From Salinarchaeum sp. Harcht-Bsk1 (GTDB taxonomy: Archaea > Halobacteriota > Halobacteria > Halobacteriales > Salinarchaeaceae): a DNA stretch of 64,000 nt. Under the pieces are notes generated by a model, which had not been told where the DNA came from, did no database searches, and was given only the letters and a program-made list of their open reading frames with translations. Positions within the stretch are counted from its first letter, which is position 1; the number at the start of each line of letters is the position of its first letter. Below, in pieces: positions 9,651-18,588 of the stretch. Location of the stretch: the NCBI RefSeq assembly GCF_000403645.1, contig NC_021313.1, positions 1,879,014 to 1,943,013 on the forward strand, read 5' to 3'. The position numbers and the translations under genes were made by a program.

Positions 9651-11120
9651 TCACGCCGTCGGATCGAACCCCTCGGACTCCCGCGGCGAGAACTCCAGGC
9701 GCTCGTCGTCCTCGTCGCTGGCCGGCAGCCCGACGGCGTCTGCAGGGTCGTTCTCGCCGAGCCAGCCGTCCTCCGGGTCCCACTCCTCGTCGGTGACCAG
9801 CGCGTCCTCCAGCGCTCCGAACAGTTCCTCCTCGGGCACGTCCCGGCCGATGAACACCAGTTCGCTCCGGCGGTCGCCGTGGGGCTCCTCCCAGGGCAGG
9901 TCGGGCGTGTTCGAGCGATAGAGGTCGGCCTCGACGTCGGGGAGGCTCGCGATCCAGGGGCCGACGCCTTCGACGCTCCCGGTCGGTCCGGCCTGGCTGT
10001 AGAGCAACGCAAGATCGTCCCGTCCCGCGGCCCAGAAGAGCCCTTTCGAGCGGACGACGGCGGGCGGGAGGTCGCCGAGCACCGCGAGCAGGCGTTGGGG
10101 GTGGAAGGGACGCCGGCGTCGGAACGCCACGGAGTCCACGCCGTAGACGGCCTCGGGATGGTCGTGATCGTGGTGGTCTTGGTCGCCGTGGCTGTCGTGG
10201 TGGTCGTGATCGTGGTCGTGACCGTCGTGCTCACCGTGGCCGCTGTCGTCACTGAGACCCTCCTGCTCGTGGCCGTGCTCCTCCTCGGGACTACTGTGCT
10301 CCAGACCGGTCCTCGCGTCCGAGAGTCCCCCGGCAGCCGACGCGTCCCGCTGTTCGGCGTACAGGCCCGTCTCGAGGATCAGATCGAGGTCGACGTCCCC
10401 GTGGACCGTCCGGTGGATCGGTGCGTCCGGATTGAGCGCGCCGAGCAGCGCCTCGATCTGCCCGAGGTGCTCGTCGTCGAGGAGATCGCACTTGTTCAAG
10501 AGCAGGACGTTCGCCGTCTCGACCTGCTCGATGACGAGGTCCGAGAGCGGCCGGTCGGTCGATCCTGGCGCAGTCTCGCGCTCGACGCGGCCCGCCAGCG
10601 ATCCGTCGTTCCCACCATCCTCGCCGTCGCGTGCACTCTCCTCGGCGTGGCTCGCACCCCCTTCGGGGTGGCCCGCAGCCTCCTCGTCGCCCCCGAAGGT
10701 CTCCCAGAATCGCGGGGCGTCCACGACCGTCACGAGCGTATCGAGGTCGTAGACGGCCGCCGCCCTGGAGTCGGTGACGAACAGCCGGCCGACGGGCCCC
10801 GGTTCCGAGATGCCAGAGGCCTCCACGACCAGCACGTCGAACTCGCGCTCCTCGGCGAGGCGGGCGACCTCGCTCTCGAGGTCGTCCTGGAGTTCACAGC
10901 AGATGCAGCCGTTCGAGAGCTCCGCGACCCCGCCGTCGGCGGCGAGGTCCGAGCCAGCGGCCAGCAGGTCGGCGTCGACGTTGACCTCGCCCATGTCGTT
11001 GACGAGCACGGCGATCCGCCGGTCGCCGGCGTCGGTGAGCAGGTGGTTCAGCACGGTGGTCTTGCCCGCTCCCAGCGGTCCGGCGAGCACCGTGACCGGA
11101 ATACCGTCGTTCCCTGCCAT
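9651..11120 (-). CDS. COG0523 (CobW/ZNG-like) GTP-dependent metal chaperone
   Basis: 489 aa G3E-family GTPase. Walker A GPLGAGKTT at 14-22, the metal-binding CxCC motif NGCICC (Cys72, 74, 75), Walker B-like VVEASGISEP and a guanine-specificity NKCD. Residues about 285-330 form a striking His/Asp-rich loop (repeated HDHDH/HGDQ units), and the CobW C-terminal domain follows. The family delivers Zn, Co or Ni to client enzymes; the His loop suggests zinc or nickel buffering. An additional acidic insert near residues 150-180 is typical of haloarchaeal versions. No cobalamin genes are nearby, so the metal cannot be specified. Confidence 0.92.
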   Translation of the reverse strand: MAGNDGIPVTVLAGPLGAGKTTVLNHLLTDAGDRRIAVLVNDMGEVNVDADLLAAGSDLAADGGVAELSNGCICCELQDDLESEVARLAEEREFDVLVVEASGISEPGPVGRLFVTDSRAAAVYDLDTLVTVVDAPRFWETFGGDEEAAGHPEGGASHAEESARDGEDGGNDGSLAGRVERETAPGSTDRPLSDLVIEQVETANVLLLNKCDLLDDEHLGQIEALLGALNPDAPIHRTVHGDVDLDLILETGLYAEQRDASAAGGLSDARTGLEHSSPEEEHGHEQEGLSDDSGHGEHDGHDHDHDHHDSHGDQDHHDHDHPEAVYGVDSVAFRRRRPFHPQRLLAVLGDLPPAVVRSKGLFWAAGRDDLALLYSQAGPTGSVEGVGPWIASLPDVEADLYRSNTPDLPWEEPHGDRRSELVFIGRDVPEEELFGALEDALVTDEEWDPEDGWLGENDPADAVGLPASDEDDERLEFSPRESEGFDPTA

Positions 11121-11226
11121 TGGTCTGGAAACGGAGCCGCGGCTACTTCAGCGTGTGGTAGGATCACACGCATTCGGCGCCGGAGAATCGCCTACGCTTA
11201 TCCCGAAACCGGCCGATGGACGCCCT

Positions 11227-11916
11227 ATGGCGCGCAACCTGACGGGGCGAATCGCGACTGGCGGGCTGGTCATCCTGATCGGTATCCTGTTGCTCCTCTC
11301 GACGACGAACACGGTGCCGACGGACTCGCTGTGGGACTGGGTCCCCGCCATCTTCGTGCTCCTGGGCGCCTGGGCGCTGCTCTCCAGTGGCTTCCGGAAC
11401 CTCACCGGTCCGGTGATGGTGATCGCGATCGCCGGCGCGTTCCTCGCGCGGAATCTGGAACTGATCGGCGAGTCGGCGATCGACACCTGGTGGCCGCTCT
11501 TTCTCGTCCTCTTCGGCGTGCTCCTGTTGATCGGCCGCCAGCGTCGCAGCCGAATCCACACCGAGATCGGCGAGGACGGCGAACTCACCACGATCGCCAT
11601 CTTCGGTGGCTCGGAACGCCGGATCACGACCGATCGGTTCGCCGGCGGCGAGGTCGTCGTCGCCTTCGGCGGCGCGGAGATCGACCTCACGGACGCCGAG
11701 ATCGACCGCCCGCCCGCGACCATCGAGGCCGTCGTGCTCTTCGGCGGCGCGGAGATCCTCGCGCCGGACGACTGGAACGTGAAACTCGACGTCCTGCCGC
11801 TCTTTGGCGGCGCGAGCGACGAGCGAAAGCGGCCTGACGAGGCGCCTCGGCGCGGCGACGGCCCCGATCTCGTGGTCACGGGCGTGGCCCTGTTCGGTGG
11901 AATCGAAGTGACGTGA
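11227..11916 (+). CDS. LiaF-like membrane protein
   Basis: 229 aa. The first about 95 residues hold four hydrophobic helices (LVILIGILLLLSTTN..., DWVPAIFVLLGAWALLSSG, GPVMVIAIAGAFLA, WWPLFLVLFGVLLLIGR), like the DUF5668/LiaF transmembrane module. The C-terminal half is a repeated beta-rich domain with three FGG(A/S) motifs (IAIFGGSERRI, VAFGGAEIDL, VLFGGAEI), the LiaF/DUF2154-type domain linked in bacteria to envelope stress. The role in archaea is unknown. GCTTATCCC about 28 nt upstream supports ATG 11227. Confidence 0.85.
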   Translation: MARNLTGRIATGGLVILIGILLLLSTTNTVPTDSLWDWVPAIFVLLGAWALLSSGFRNLTGPVMVIAIAGAFLARNLELIGESAIDTWWPLFLVLFGVLLLIGRQRRSRIHTEIGEDGELTTIAIFGGSERRITTDRFAGGEVVVAFGGAEIDLTDAEIDRPPATIEAVVLFGGAEILAPDDWNVKLDVLPLFGGASDERKRPDEAPRRGDGPDLVVTGVALFGGIEVT

Positions 11917-11923
11917 GAACCAG

Positions 11924-13333
11924 CTAGATAATCCGGTCTGTGACGAGCCCTGGTGAACGCCCGGTAACCCTTTCGTACAATTGCATCGCCTGTTGTTCAG
12001 TCATACTTGCGATGACATCAGCAACCAGCCGGGCACGGATTGTCCCCGCGTCAATATCACTATATCCGAGCTCCCCTTCATGAAGCATTGATATTTTCTC
12101 ATCAAAGGGATCTGGAATCATATCGGCGTACATGCTGTTCTCCGCAGAGGCCTCATACAGCGTATCATATAGCTCTTTTATCAACTTCGTATGCCCGTGC
12201 TGCTGGGCCACGAGGGCTGGATTTTCAAAAACATAGTATTTACACAGAAATTGGAGTAGCTTGACCTCATAAATGAGTGACTCTTCAATTTCTAGCCCAC
12301 CGGCTATGGACGGATCAATACGAAATGTCGTGTCTGAATTGCGGCCCAAGTACCTTTCAATGAGTTCGGAACTCATGAAGCTAAGCGCAGCAATATTTTT
12401 ACTAGATCCACTATATCTACCTTCCAAGAGACCGCTTGACCCCCCGCGATTGCTACCTTCCTGTTCCGCGATATCGGCTAGTTTTGGCAGTGAATTTGAT
12501 AGGAAGGATACTGCATCCCATGTTCCCACATCTACGTCACTCCAATCTTCAAATGCATCAATCAATTTAGCTTGTTCTTGTGTCTCCCTTGTGAGTTCTC
12601 CCAAAGGGATCAGCCCGGATTTATAGAAGTCTACTACGTCGTGAATCGCATAGGTTAGATCGTCTGCCCAATCCATTATTTTTGCCTCCAGACTTTTTGT
12701 CTCGGAACCACTGCCCGGCGTCCGGAGTTGTCTTACATCATCAACAATATGTTGCTCCGTTGAATAGTACCCCCACTTTTTACTTCGGTGCCCTGCTGTT
12801 TCTCTCTTCCAAGGATATTTTAAAATCGCATTAAGGCTCGCCAATGTTAGATCAAGTCCACTATGAGTGCTCCCGTATGGTGTGTGATGAATCGCGATAT
12901 TATTCACAATCCGGAATGATTGCGGGTTGCCCTCAAAACTATCTGGAATTCCCTCTCTGTCTAGCTTATCACGAAGTGCTTGCTCCGCTGCATGACCGAA
13001 GGGTGGATGGCCGAGATCATGAGCAAGGCAGGCTGTCTCGACTACATCCTCATCCAGACCACCTGCTTCTTCAATAACTGTCTCATCCGTATCATCAATG
13101 AGTAATTCTGCCAACCTCCGCCCCACCTGAGAAACCTTTAACGAATGTGTTAATCGATTGTGGTAGCCTCGTTCTGTGCTAACATGCACAACTTGTGCCA
13201 CTCCGGCCAGGCGGCGAAATGCAGGGGTATAGAGCACCCGGTCTCTATCTCGCTGAAATGGCGTACGGTTGTCGCCATCAGCACTTCCTGATACTATCCT
13301 TGTCTTTCTAAGTACCTCGTTATCCGGCGGCAT
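11924..13333 (-). CDS. HD-domain dGTPase-like triphosphohydrolase
   Basis: 469 aa, dNTP triphosphohydrolase family (Dgt/SAMHD1-type). The metal-binding HD signature is intact: His63 (NRLTHSLKV), His105-Asp106 (AHDLGHPPFGH) and a later Asp (IMDWADDLTYA, about 209). Expected activity is hydrolysis of dGTP or other dNTPs to nucleoside plus triphosphate. Base composition and codon choice (ATA, AAT, TTT, AGT) are far more AT-rich than any neighbour, indicating acquisition by transfer. It lies 15 nt downstream of a small gene on the same strand, likely one operon. Bacterial dGTPases can restrict phage by depleting nucleotides; an antiviral role here is inference. Confidence 0.88.
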   Translation of the reverse strand: MPPDNEVLRKTRIVSGSADGDNRTPFQRDRDRVLYTPAFRRLAGVAQVVHVSTERGYHNRLTHSLKVSQVGRRLAELLIDDTDETVIEEAGGLDEDVVETACLAHDLGHPPFGHAAEQALRDKLDREGIPDSFEGNPQSFRIVNNIAIHHTPYGSTHSGLDLTLASLNAILKYPWKRETAGHRSKKWGYYSTEQHIVDDVRQLRTPGSGSETKSLEAKIMDWADDLTYAIHDVVDFYKSGLIPLGELTRETQEQAKLIDAFEDWSDVDVGTWDAVSFLSNSLPKLADIAEQEGSNRGGSSGLLEGRYSGSSKNIAALSFMSSELIERYLGRNSDTTFRIDPSIAGGLEIEESLIYEVKLLQFLCKYYVFENPALVAQQHGHTKLIKELYDTLYEASAENSMYADMIPDPFDEKISMLHEGELGYSDIDAGTIRARLVADVIASMTEQQAMQLYERVTGRSPGLVTDRII

Positions 13334-13348
13334 AGAAATCGCGAGAAG

Positions 13349-13543
13349 CTATTCTTCAACCTGAAGTTCCCACTCTACAGTGTAGGAAACCTCGTCATCC
13401 TGCATTAGATTTCGGAGTGCGTTTAATAGCCTTTGGCGGCTCATGTCTGGCTCCATAACCGCCACAAAATCGTCCTGGTCCACAGGCTCTCTGCTACGGA
13501 GTTCCCTTTTCACACGCTCTTCTATGGGTTCGGTAGTTGCCAT
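13349..13543 (-). CDS. Small protein, first gene of the dGTPase operon
   Basis: 64 aa, acidic. It contains a helical stretch (EERVKRELRSREPVDQDDFVAVM) and then MSRQRLLNALRNLMQDDEVSYTVEWELQVEE. The latter reads like the recognition helix plus beta-wing of a small winged-helix domain, although that is only a visual guess. It shares the AT-rich composition of the downstream dGTPase gene (15-nt gap). It could regulate or partner the hydrolase. No family recognised. Confidence 0.65.
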   Translation of the reverse strand: MATTEPIEERVKRELRSREPVDQDDFVAVMEPDMSRQRLLNALRNLMQDDEVSYTVEWELQVEE

Positions 13544-13797
13544 CTGATTGAGTGTCCATCTTCCTGGGCAAAATAGCTTTGGCCAATTTACAATATTATG
13601 TGGTTTCTCGATGTGCTATATCTTGGTGGCATATAACTGGTTTCTCTGGCAGGCATCTAATCTATATTCTTGTTTTCTCGGAGGATGTTAACTCTGGATA
13701 TCACGGACACTGTTTGTTCCAGGCATAGTAGATTATGCAACGTTCTCCGAAGTGGGCTGATTCGAAACCTGTAGATTGGGGTGCAACAGCCGCCGCG
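13544..13797. other. AT-rich intergenic segment at the right edge of the dGTPase cassette
   Basis: About 190 nt (13550-13745) are clearly AT-rich, and the composition then switches abruptly to the GC-rich background near 13780, before the pheT stop codon at 13798. I see no ORF of useful size, tRNA, inverted terminal repeat or convincing direct repeat to mark an integration site. A T/A-rich box at 13568-13577 serves the cassette on the minus strand. Confidence 0.6.
13568..13577 (-). promoter_or_regulatory. Putative TATA box of the dGTPase cassette
   Basis: Read on the minus strand the box is GCTATTTTG, centred about 29-30 nt upstream of ATG 13543. That spacing gives a leaderless or near-leaderless transcript for the small gene and the dGTPase. 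The surrounding DNA is AT-rich, so the match is less specific than elsewhere. Confidence 0.4.
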
Positions 13798-15660
13798 CTA
13801 CGCCAGCGCGTCCCGGCGTAGCTCGAACGCGGCGACCGGCACTTCGAGGTCGTGCTCGACGAGGACCGCGGGATCGACTTCGCCGATCACGCCCGCGACC
13901 TCGCCGTCGACGACGACGTCGGCGACACGGCCGTCGAGGAAGCTCGGATGCTCGGTCGCTGGCGTCTCCAGTTCGACGTCGAACGCCGACGCGAGCGCCT
14001 GGAGCCGTCCGCGGGCGTCCTCGTAGGAGGCGTCGTGGCGTGCGACGACCGCGGCGACGGAGCGATGTTCCGCGACGCCGGTCGGCTCCGTCGGGTCGAC
14101 CTGCGCGACGAAGCCGACCTCCGCGAGGTCCTGTGGGTACTCCCGGTGGGTGTTGCCTTCGAGCACCTGTAGGAGCGATGGGAGCGCCCACGTCCGGAGC
14201 ACGGTGTAATCCTCGCTGTAGGCGGTCGCGATGGTGGGCGCCGGGGCGAAGCCGACGGCATCGTCGGCGACCTCGCGATCCGCGTGCTCGCCAGCGTGGC
14301 CCGAAATCTCCATCTCCTCGGCCTGGAGGTCGACGTGGCCGACCTCGGGGATGGGGAGACCCATCCGCCCGAACGTCTCGGCCTCGTTGGTCATGTGGAA
14401 GTTCAGCATGTCCTCGAAGCCGACGCCGACGAGCGTATCGCGGACCGCGCGCTCGTGCCGGGAGCGCTCGTGGCGGCCGCCGAGCGTCGAGACGTCGGGG
14501 TAGCTCGCGTCGAGTTCGTTGAAGCCATAGGCGCGGCCGACGTCGTCGATCAGGTCCTGGGCGTGGAGCACGTCGACGCGGTAGGCCGGGATCGCGACCT
14601 CGTACCCGGCCGCCACGTCGCCCTCCTCGCCAGCGTCGCCACGCTGGAGTTCGATCTGTTCGGCGTCCAGGCCGGACCGCTCCAGCAGGTCGAGCACCTC
14701 GTCGGGATCGAAGTCGACGCCGACGACGGACTCGACGCGCTCGTGGGCGACGGTCTTGCGATCGAGCGAGAGGTCGGGCCGCTCGATCGTGGTGCCGGCG
14801 TACTCGCCGCCGGCGTCGTCCGCGTAGCTGACGTCGACGGCCTCGATCGTCGCGCCGCGGGCGTCCATCGCGTAGCAGAGGATCGCGAGCATCCGGTCGA
14901 TCGTCCACTGGTCGGTGCCGGTCATCTCGACGAAGAGGTTCCGGCTCTCGGCGGTGACCTCCGTCCGGCGGCCGTTGATCGCCGGCGGGAAGGAGAAGAG
15001 GCCGAGGTCGTCGTAGATCGCGGGCATCCGCTCGTACTCCGCGACCAGGTCGGCGTACTCGCTGGCCATGTGGTGGGACTCGAGCGCCTCGCCGGGGGTC
15101 ATCTCCCGGTCGCTCTCGAGGGGGACGAACGTGTCGCCGTCGGGCGCGATACCGGTGTAGCGGACCGAGTTGTTCGGTTCGGCGGCGTCCTCTTCGTCCG
15201 TCGGACCCACGGCGCCCTTGAGCATCGTGAGGTCGTGGACGCCGATGGCGCCCTTCGCACGACCGCGGCCCATCGTCGCGTGAAGCTTCTCCTGCAACTG
15301 GATCAGCGACTCGAGCGCGTCCTCGTCGAGGTTCACGTCCCGGAGCACCGCACCGGTGACGTAGGGCCGCTCGTCGGGCACGTCGCTGTCGACCTCGATC
15401 GTCCAGTCGGGATCGGTCACGCTCGGCACGTACGCGCCGCGATCGTCGCCGTACTGGTAGCGCAGGGAGCGGGCGATCCCCTCGACGGAGAGGCGGTCGA
15501 GGCGGTCCGGCGCGAACTCGAGTTCGAGGTCGCCGTCCTCGGTCTTCCCCTCGAGTTCGAGACCGAGCGCGAACAGGTCGTCGATCAGTTCGTCCTCGGG
15601 CTTGTCCTCGTGGCCGGCGAGCGTCAGCAGTTCGTCGGTATCGATCTCGACGACGGGCAT
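13798..15660 (-). CDS. pheT: Phenylalanyl-tRNA synthetase beta subunit
   Basis: 620 aa, archaeal-type PheT. It pairs with PheS in a heterotetramer that charges tRNA-Phe. The N-terminal MPVVEIDTDELLTLAGHEDKPEDELIDDLFALGLELEG segment, the B3/B4 editing region (IGVHDLTMLKG...SRNLFVEMTGTDQWTIDRML), the B5 domain (about 285-390) and the catalytic-like module (DLIDDVGRAYGFNEL onward) are in order. There is no C-terminal anticodon-binding FDX domain, as expected for archaea. ATG 15660 overlaps the pheS stop (ATGA), so translation is coupled. Confidence 0.96.
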   Translation of the reverse strand: MPVVEIDTDELLTLAGHEDKPEDELIDDLFALGLELEGKTEDGDLELEFAPDRLDRLSVEGIARSLRYQYGDDRGAYVPSVTDPDWTIEVDSDVPDERPYVTGAVLRDVNLDEDALESLIQLQEKLHATMGRGRAKGAIGVHDLTMLKGAVGPTDEEDAAEPNNSVRYTGIAPDGDTFVPLESDREMTPGEALESHHMASEYADLVAEYERMPAIYDDLGLFSFPPAINGRRTEVTAESRNLFVEMTGTDQWTIDRMLAILCYAMDARGATIEAVDVSYADDAGGEYAGTTIERPDLSLDRKTVAHERVESVVGVDFDPDEVLDLLERSGLDAEQIELQRGDAGEEGDVAAGYEVAIPAYRVDVLHAQDLIDDVGRAYGFNELDASYPDVSTLGGRHERSRHERAVRDTLVGVGFEDMLNFHMTNEAETFGRMGLPIPEVGHVDLQAEEMEISGHAGEHADREVADDAVGFAPAPTIATAYSEDYTVLRTWALPSLLQVLEGNTHREYPQDLAEVGFVAQVDPTEPTGVAEHRSVAAVVARHDASYEDARGRLQALASAFDVELETPATEHPSFLDGRVADVVVDGEVAGVIGEVDPAVLVEHDLEVPVAAFELRRDALA

Positions 15661-17342
15661 CAGTAGATCACCTCCGCGTTCCGCAGGAAGTCCAGATCGG
15701 TCAGCGTGCCGTGGATGTCGCGGATGTCCTCGGCGCCGGTGACGAGCATGGCGAGCCGTTCCCCTGCCAGTCCCCAGGCCATCACGTCACAGTCGACGCC
15801 GAGTGGCTCCAGCATCTCCTCGCGGAAGATCCCGGAGTTGCCGATCTCGATCAGTTCGCCAGTCTCGGGATGTTCCCCGAACAGCTCGAAACTCGGCTCC
15901 GTGTAGGGGTTGTAGTGGGGTTTGAACTGGACGTCCGTGATCCCGAACTGGGCGTAGAACTCCTCGAAGGTGCCCATGAGGTCGCGGACCGACAGGTCCT
16001 CCGCCATCACCCAGCCCTCGATCTGGAAGAACTCGAGCAGGTGGGTCGCGTCGAGCGTGTCGTTGCGGTAGCCCTTCTCGACGCTGAAGAAGCGCTGGGG
16101 CGGTTCGAGGTCGCCCATCGCCTCGCCCGCGAGGTGCCGCGCGGTCAGCGAGGTCGTGTGCCCACGGAGCGCGAGGGCCTCCGCGAAGTCCTCGTCCCAG
16201 GGCGAGTGGTAGCCGTCGCCGTCGTCGCCGACGCCCTCGCGGTGGGCGCGCTCGACGCGCTCGACGAGGTCCTCGGGCAGGGACTCGATCCGGCTGGGGG
16301 TCTCCATCGCGAAGCGGTCCCAGTGGGTCCGCGCCGGGTGGTCCTGGGGCATGAACAGCGCGTCGTTGATCCAGAAGTCCGCGTCGACGTGCGGGCCCTG
16401 CATCTCCTCGAATCCCATCCCGACGAGCACGTCCTTCACGCGCTCGATGGTCTGGCGGAGGACGTGGGTGCGGCCGACGTGTGGCGTCTCCGCCTCGGCC
16501 TCGACGTTGTACGCCGCGAACTCCGAGGCCTCCCACTCGCCGCTTGTGAGGAGTTCCGGCGTCACCTGCCCGACGGTCTCGGCCTCGGAGACGCCCTCCA
16601 TCAGCGCTGTGACGCCGTCGTCGGTGAGCAGGACGGTGCGCTCGGTCGTCTCGGAGCGCTCGAGCAGGCCGCGGCGTTCGAGGTCGTCGATCGTGTCGGC
16701 GTCGACGTCGAGGTCGTTGCTTGTGCCGGGATCGTTGTCGAGGTCGTCGTGATAGGTTCGCTCGGCCGTTTCCGAGACCTCCGCGATCTGATCGATGAAC
16801 TCCTCGTCGGAGATCTCCTCCATCTTATACTCTGGATCGGTCGCGCCGCCGATCTCGGCGTCGTCACCTTCGTCGTCCGCTGTGTCGGAAGCCCCCGCGA
16901 CCGCGGCGAGCGCCTGCGCCTCCTCGTCGGCGTCGGGATCCGCGTCGGGATCGGCGCTCACGGCGCCGTCGTCGATCGATCCGTAGCCCTTCCGGGCGAA
17001 GTTCGCGAGCGCGATGTCGACCGCGTTCCCTCCGAGCCCGGCGGCGCCGATGACCTCCCCGAGCGAGATCGGCTCTTCGTCCGCGCCGGCGTCGAGGGCT
17101 GCGCGATAGAGCGCGACCTCGGGGAGGCCGTCGGCGAGGTAGGTCTCGCCCTCGTCGGTCAGCGCGACCCGCTCGCGCTCGATGGCCTCGACGGTGACGA
17201 GGCCGGCCTCTTCGAGGGCGAAGGCCGCGCCCGTAACCGTCTCCGGCGCGAGGTCGGTCTCGGCGGCGATTTCGTCGATTGACTGTGCGTCGTTCGCGCT
17301 CGCGGCGTTGAGGACCGCGACCTGTGCTGCTGGAAGTTCCAT
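15660..17342 (-). CDS. pheS: Phenylalanyl-tRNA synthetase alpha subunit
   Basis: 560 aa, the catalytic class II subunit. The N-terminal about 75 residues (LPAAQVAVLNAASANDAQSIDEIAAETDLAPETVTGAAFALEEAGLVTV) form a winged-helix module of archaeal/eukaryotic PheS, with further helical repeats to about 250 joined by an acidic linker (about 125-165). The catalytic core holds motif 2 (FFSVEKGYRNDTLDATHLLEFFQIEGWVM) and motif 3 (VMAWGLAGERLAMLVTG). It is the first gene of pheS-pheT, with a 4-nt overlap. Longer than many archaeal PheS because of the acidic linkers. Confidence 0.96.
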   Translation of the reverse strand: MELPAAQVAVLNAASANDAQSIDEIAAETDLAPETVTGAAFALEEAGLVTVEAIERERVALTDEGETYLADGLPEVALYRAALDAGADEEPISLGEVIGAAGLGGNAVDIALANFARKGYGSIDDGAVSADPDADPDADEEAQALAAVAGASDTADDEGDDAEIGGATDPEYKMEEISDEEFIDQIAEVSETAERTYHDDLDNDPGTSNDLDVDADTIDDLERRGLLERSETTERTVLLTDDGVTALMEGVSEAETVGQVTPELLTSGEWEASEFAAYNVEAEAETPHVGRTHVLRQTIERVKDVLVGMGFEEMQGPHVDADFWINDALFMPQDHPARTHWDRFAMETPSRIESLPEDLVERVERAHREGVGDDGDGYHSPWDEDFAEALALRGHTTSLTARHLAGEAMGDLEPPQRFFSVEKGYRNDTLDATHLLEFFQIEGWVMAEDLSVRDLMGTFEEFYAQFGITDVQFKPHYNPYTEPSFELFGEHPETGELIEIGNSGIFREEMLEPLGVDCDVMAWGLAGERLAMLVTGAEDIRDIHGTLTDLDFLRNAEVIY

Positions 17343-17668
17343 TGGTGTGTGCTGTGGATCGCTTCGATCGTGACTCGAACGCTGTGCCGGCGTCGCCGCC
17401 CGTCGACGCGCTCGGGCGTCGGGGCGGGCGAATCCATCGCAGCCGATTTCGTCCGGGCGGGCCGTTCGGGCCCGGGTCCCGGAGTCCGCCGGCCGTCACG
17501 CCGGCTGGAAAAACGCGAACCCCGCGGCAGCAGTCGCTGGGCGCACTGAACGCCGATCCGTGGGGTTCGACGGCATATCCGACCCCTCGAATCGCCGACG
17601 CAAAAGCGTTACGCGTCGCTGCGGCGGATCCAGCGGCCGTTCGACGCTGATCGGCACCGAGCGGTCGG
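17343..17668. other. Intergenic region upstream of pheST
   Basis: 326 nt between the pheS start and the stop of the SDR gene, both read on the minus strand. It must hold the pheST promoter, but I cannot pick a convincing TATA box. Open frames crossing it are Arg/Pro-rich and appear to be GC shadows. No RNA gene or repeat is recognised. Confidence 0.5.
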
Positions 17669-18400
17669 CTACTGGAACTGCATCCCGCCGTTGACGTTGA
17701 CGATCTCGCCCTGGACGTACTCGTTGCCCAGCAGGTACTCGATCGTGTCCGCGACCTCGGAGGGGTCGCACGCGTACTCCGGGAGGTGGGTGTCGAGGTT
17801 CTCGTGGCCGCGGAACTCGATTGCCTCGAGGAATGCGAGGATGTCGTCGTTCATGCTGGTCTCGACGGGACCGGGGGCGACGGCGTTGACCTGCACGCCG
17901 TCCTCCCCGTACTCACGGGCCAGCGCCCGGGTGAGCCCGTGGAGGCCGGCCTTGCTCGCCGCGTAACTGGCGTCGACGGTGCCCGCGGTGCCGCCGATCG
18001 AGGAGACGAAGACCACGTCGCCGCCGGGCTGGAGGTACTCGATGGCGGCCCGGGTGACGTAGAACGCGCCGGTGAGGTTCGTCCGGAGGACGCGATCCCA
18101 CTGCTCGTCGTCGAGGTCGTCCAGGCGGCCTGGATCGACGATCCCAGCGTTGTTGACGACGGCGTCGAGGCCACCGAGTTCGTCGGCGGCCGTATCGACC
18201 ATCTGCTCGACGGCATCAGAGTCCGTGACGTCTGCCTGTACGGTGACGGCCGCCGCATCCCGATCGCGGGCAGCGGCTGCGACGTCCGCCGCCGCGTCGG
18301 CAGACTCGTTGTAGCCGATCGCGACGTCGTGTTCCCCCGCGAGGGCGAGTGCCGTTGCACGACCGATCCCGCGACTACCGCCGGTGACGAGTACGTTCAT
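17669..18400 (-). CDS. Short-chain dehydrogenase/reductase (FabG-like)
   Basis: 243 aa classical SDR. The cofactor motif TGGSRGIGRA (6-15), the NNAGI motif, a catalytic Ser (VFVSSIGG) and the YAASK motif (SYAASKAGL) are all present. The C-terminal DPSEVADTIEYLLGNEYVQGEIVNVNGGMQFQ is typical of 3-oxoacyl-ACP reductase-like SDRs. Haloarchaea lack bacterial fatty-acid synthesis, so the true substrate is uncertain; acetoacetyl-CoA or another ketone is possible. It stands alone, transcribed toward pheS. Confidence 0.92.
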   Translation of the reverse strand: MNVLVTGGSRGIGRATALALAGEHDVAIGYNESADAAADVAAAARDRDAAAVTVQADVTDSDAVEQMVDTAADELGGLDAVVNNAGIVDPGRLDDLDDEQWDRVLRTNLTGAFYVTRAAIEYLQPGGDVVFVSSIGGTAGTVDASYAASKAGLHGLTRALAREYGEDGVQVNAVAPGPVETSMNDDILAFLEAIEFRGHENLDTHLPEYACDPSEVADTIEYLLGNEYVQGEIVNVNGGMQFQ

Positions 18401-18486
18401 CGTATCGACTGATTGTACTACCGACTGATACTCCTTTCGCGACGGCCGCCACCGCTGTCCACTGCTACATCGGAAGCGTCAATCAT

Positions 18487-18588
18487 CGCGCTGGATCGGT
18501 CGTTATGCTGGACCGATCCTCGCGCTGGATCGGCCGATTTGGCGGATCGATCGCCGCGTCGAACAGTCGATCTGCCGGATCAGTCGTC
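18487..18588. repeat. Degenerate 34-nt tandem repeat, three units, overlapping a gene end
   Basis: Units begin at 18487, 18521 and 18555, each opening with CGCG. The first two share CGCGCTGGATCGG and a later GGA(C/T)CGATC; the third is more diverged. The third unit contains the stop codon (18580-18582) of the adjacent minus-strand gene, so the array looks like outward duplication of that gene's 3' end. No ORF fits the repeats. Confidence 0.6.

Noticed and set aside
11917-13797. Insertion sequence or integrated element with terminal repeats
   Set aside because: The dGTPase cassette looks foreign, but I found no transposase, integrase, tRNA or matching terminal/direct repeats at its edges.
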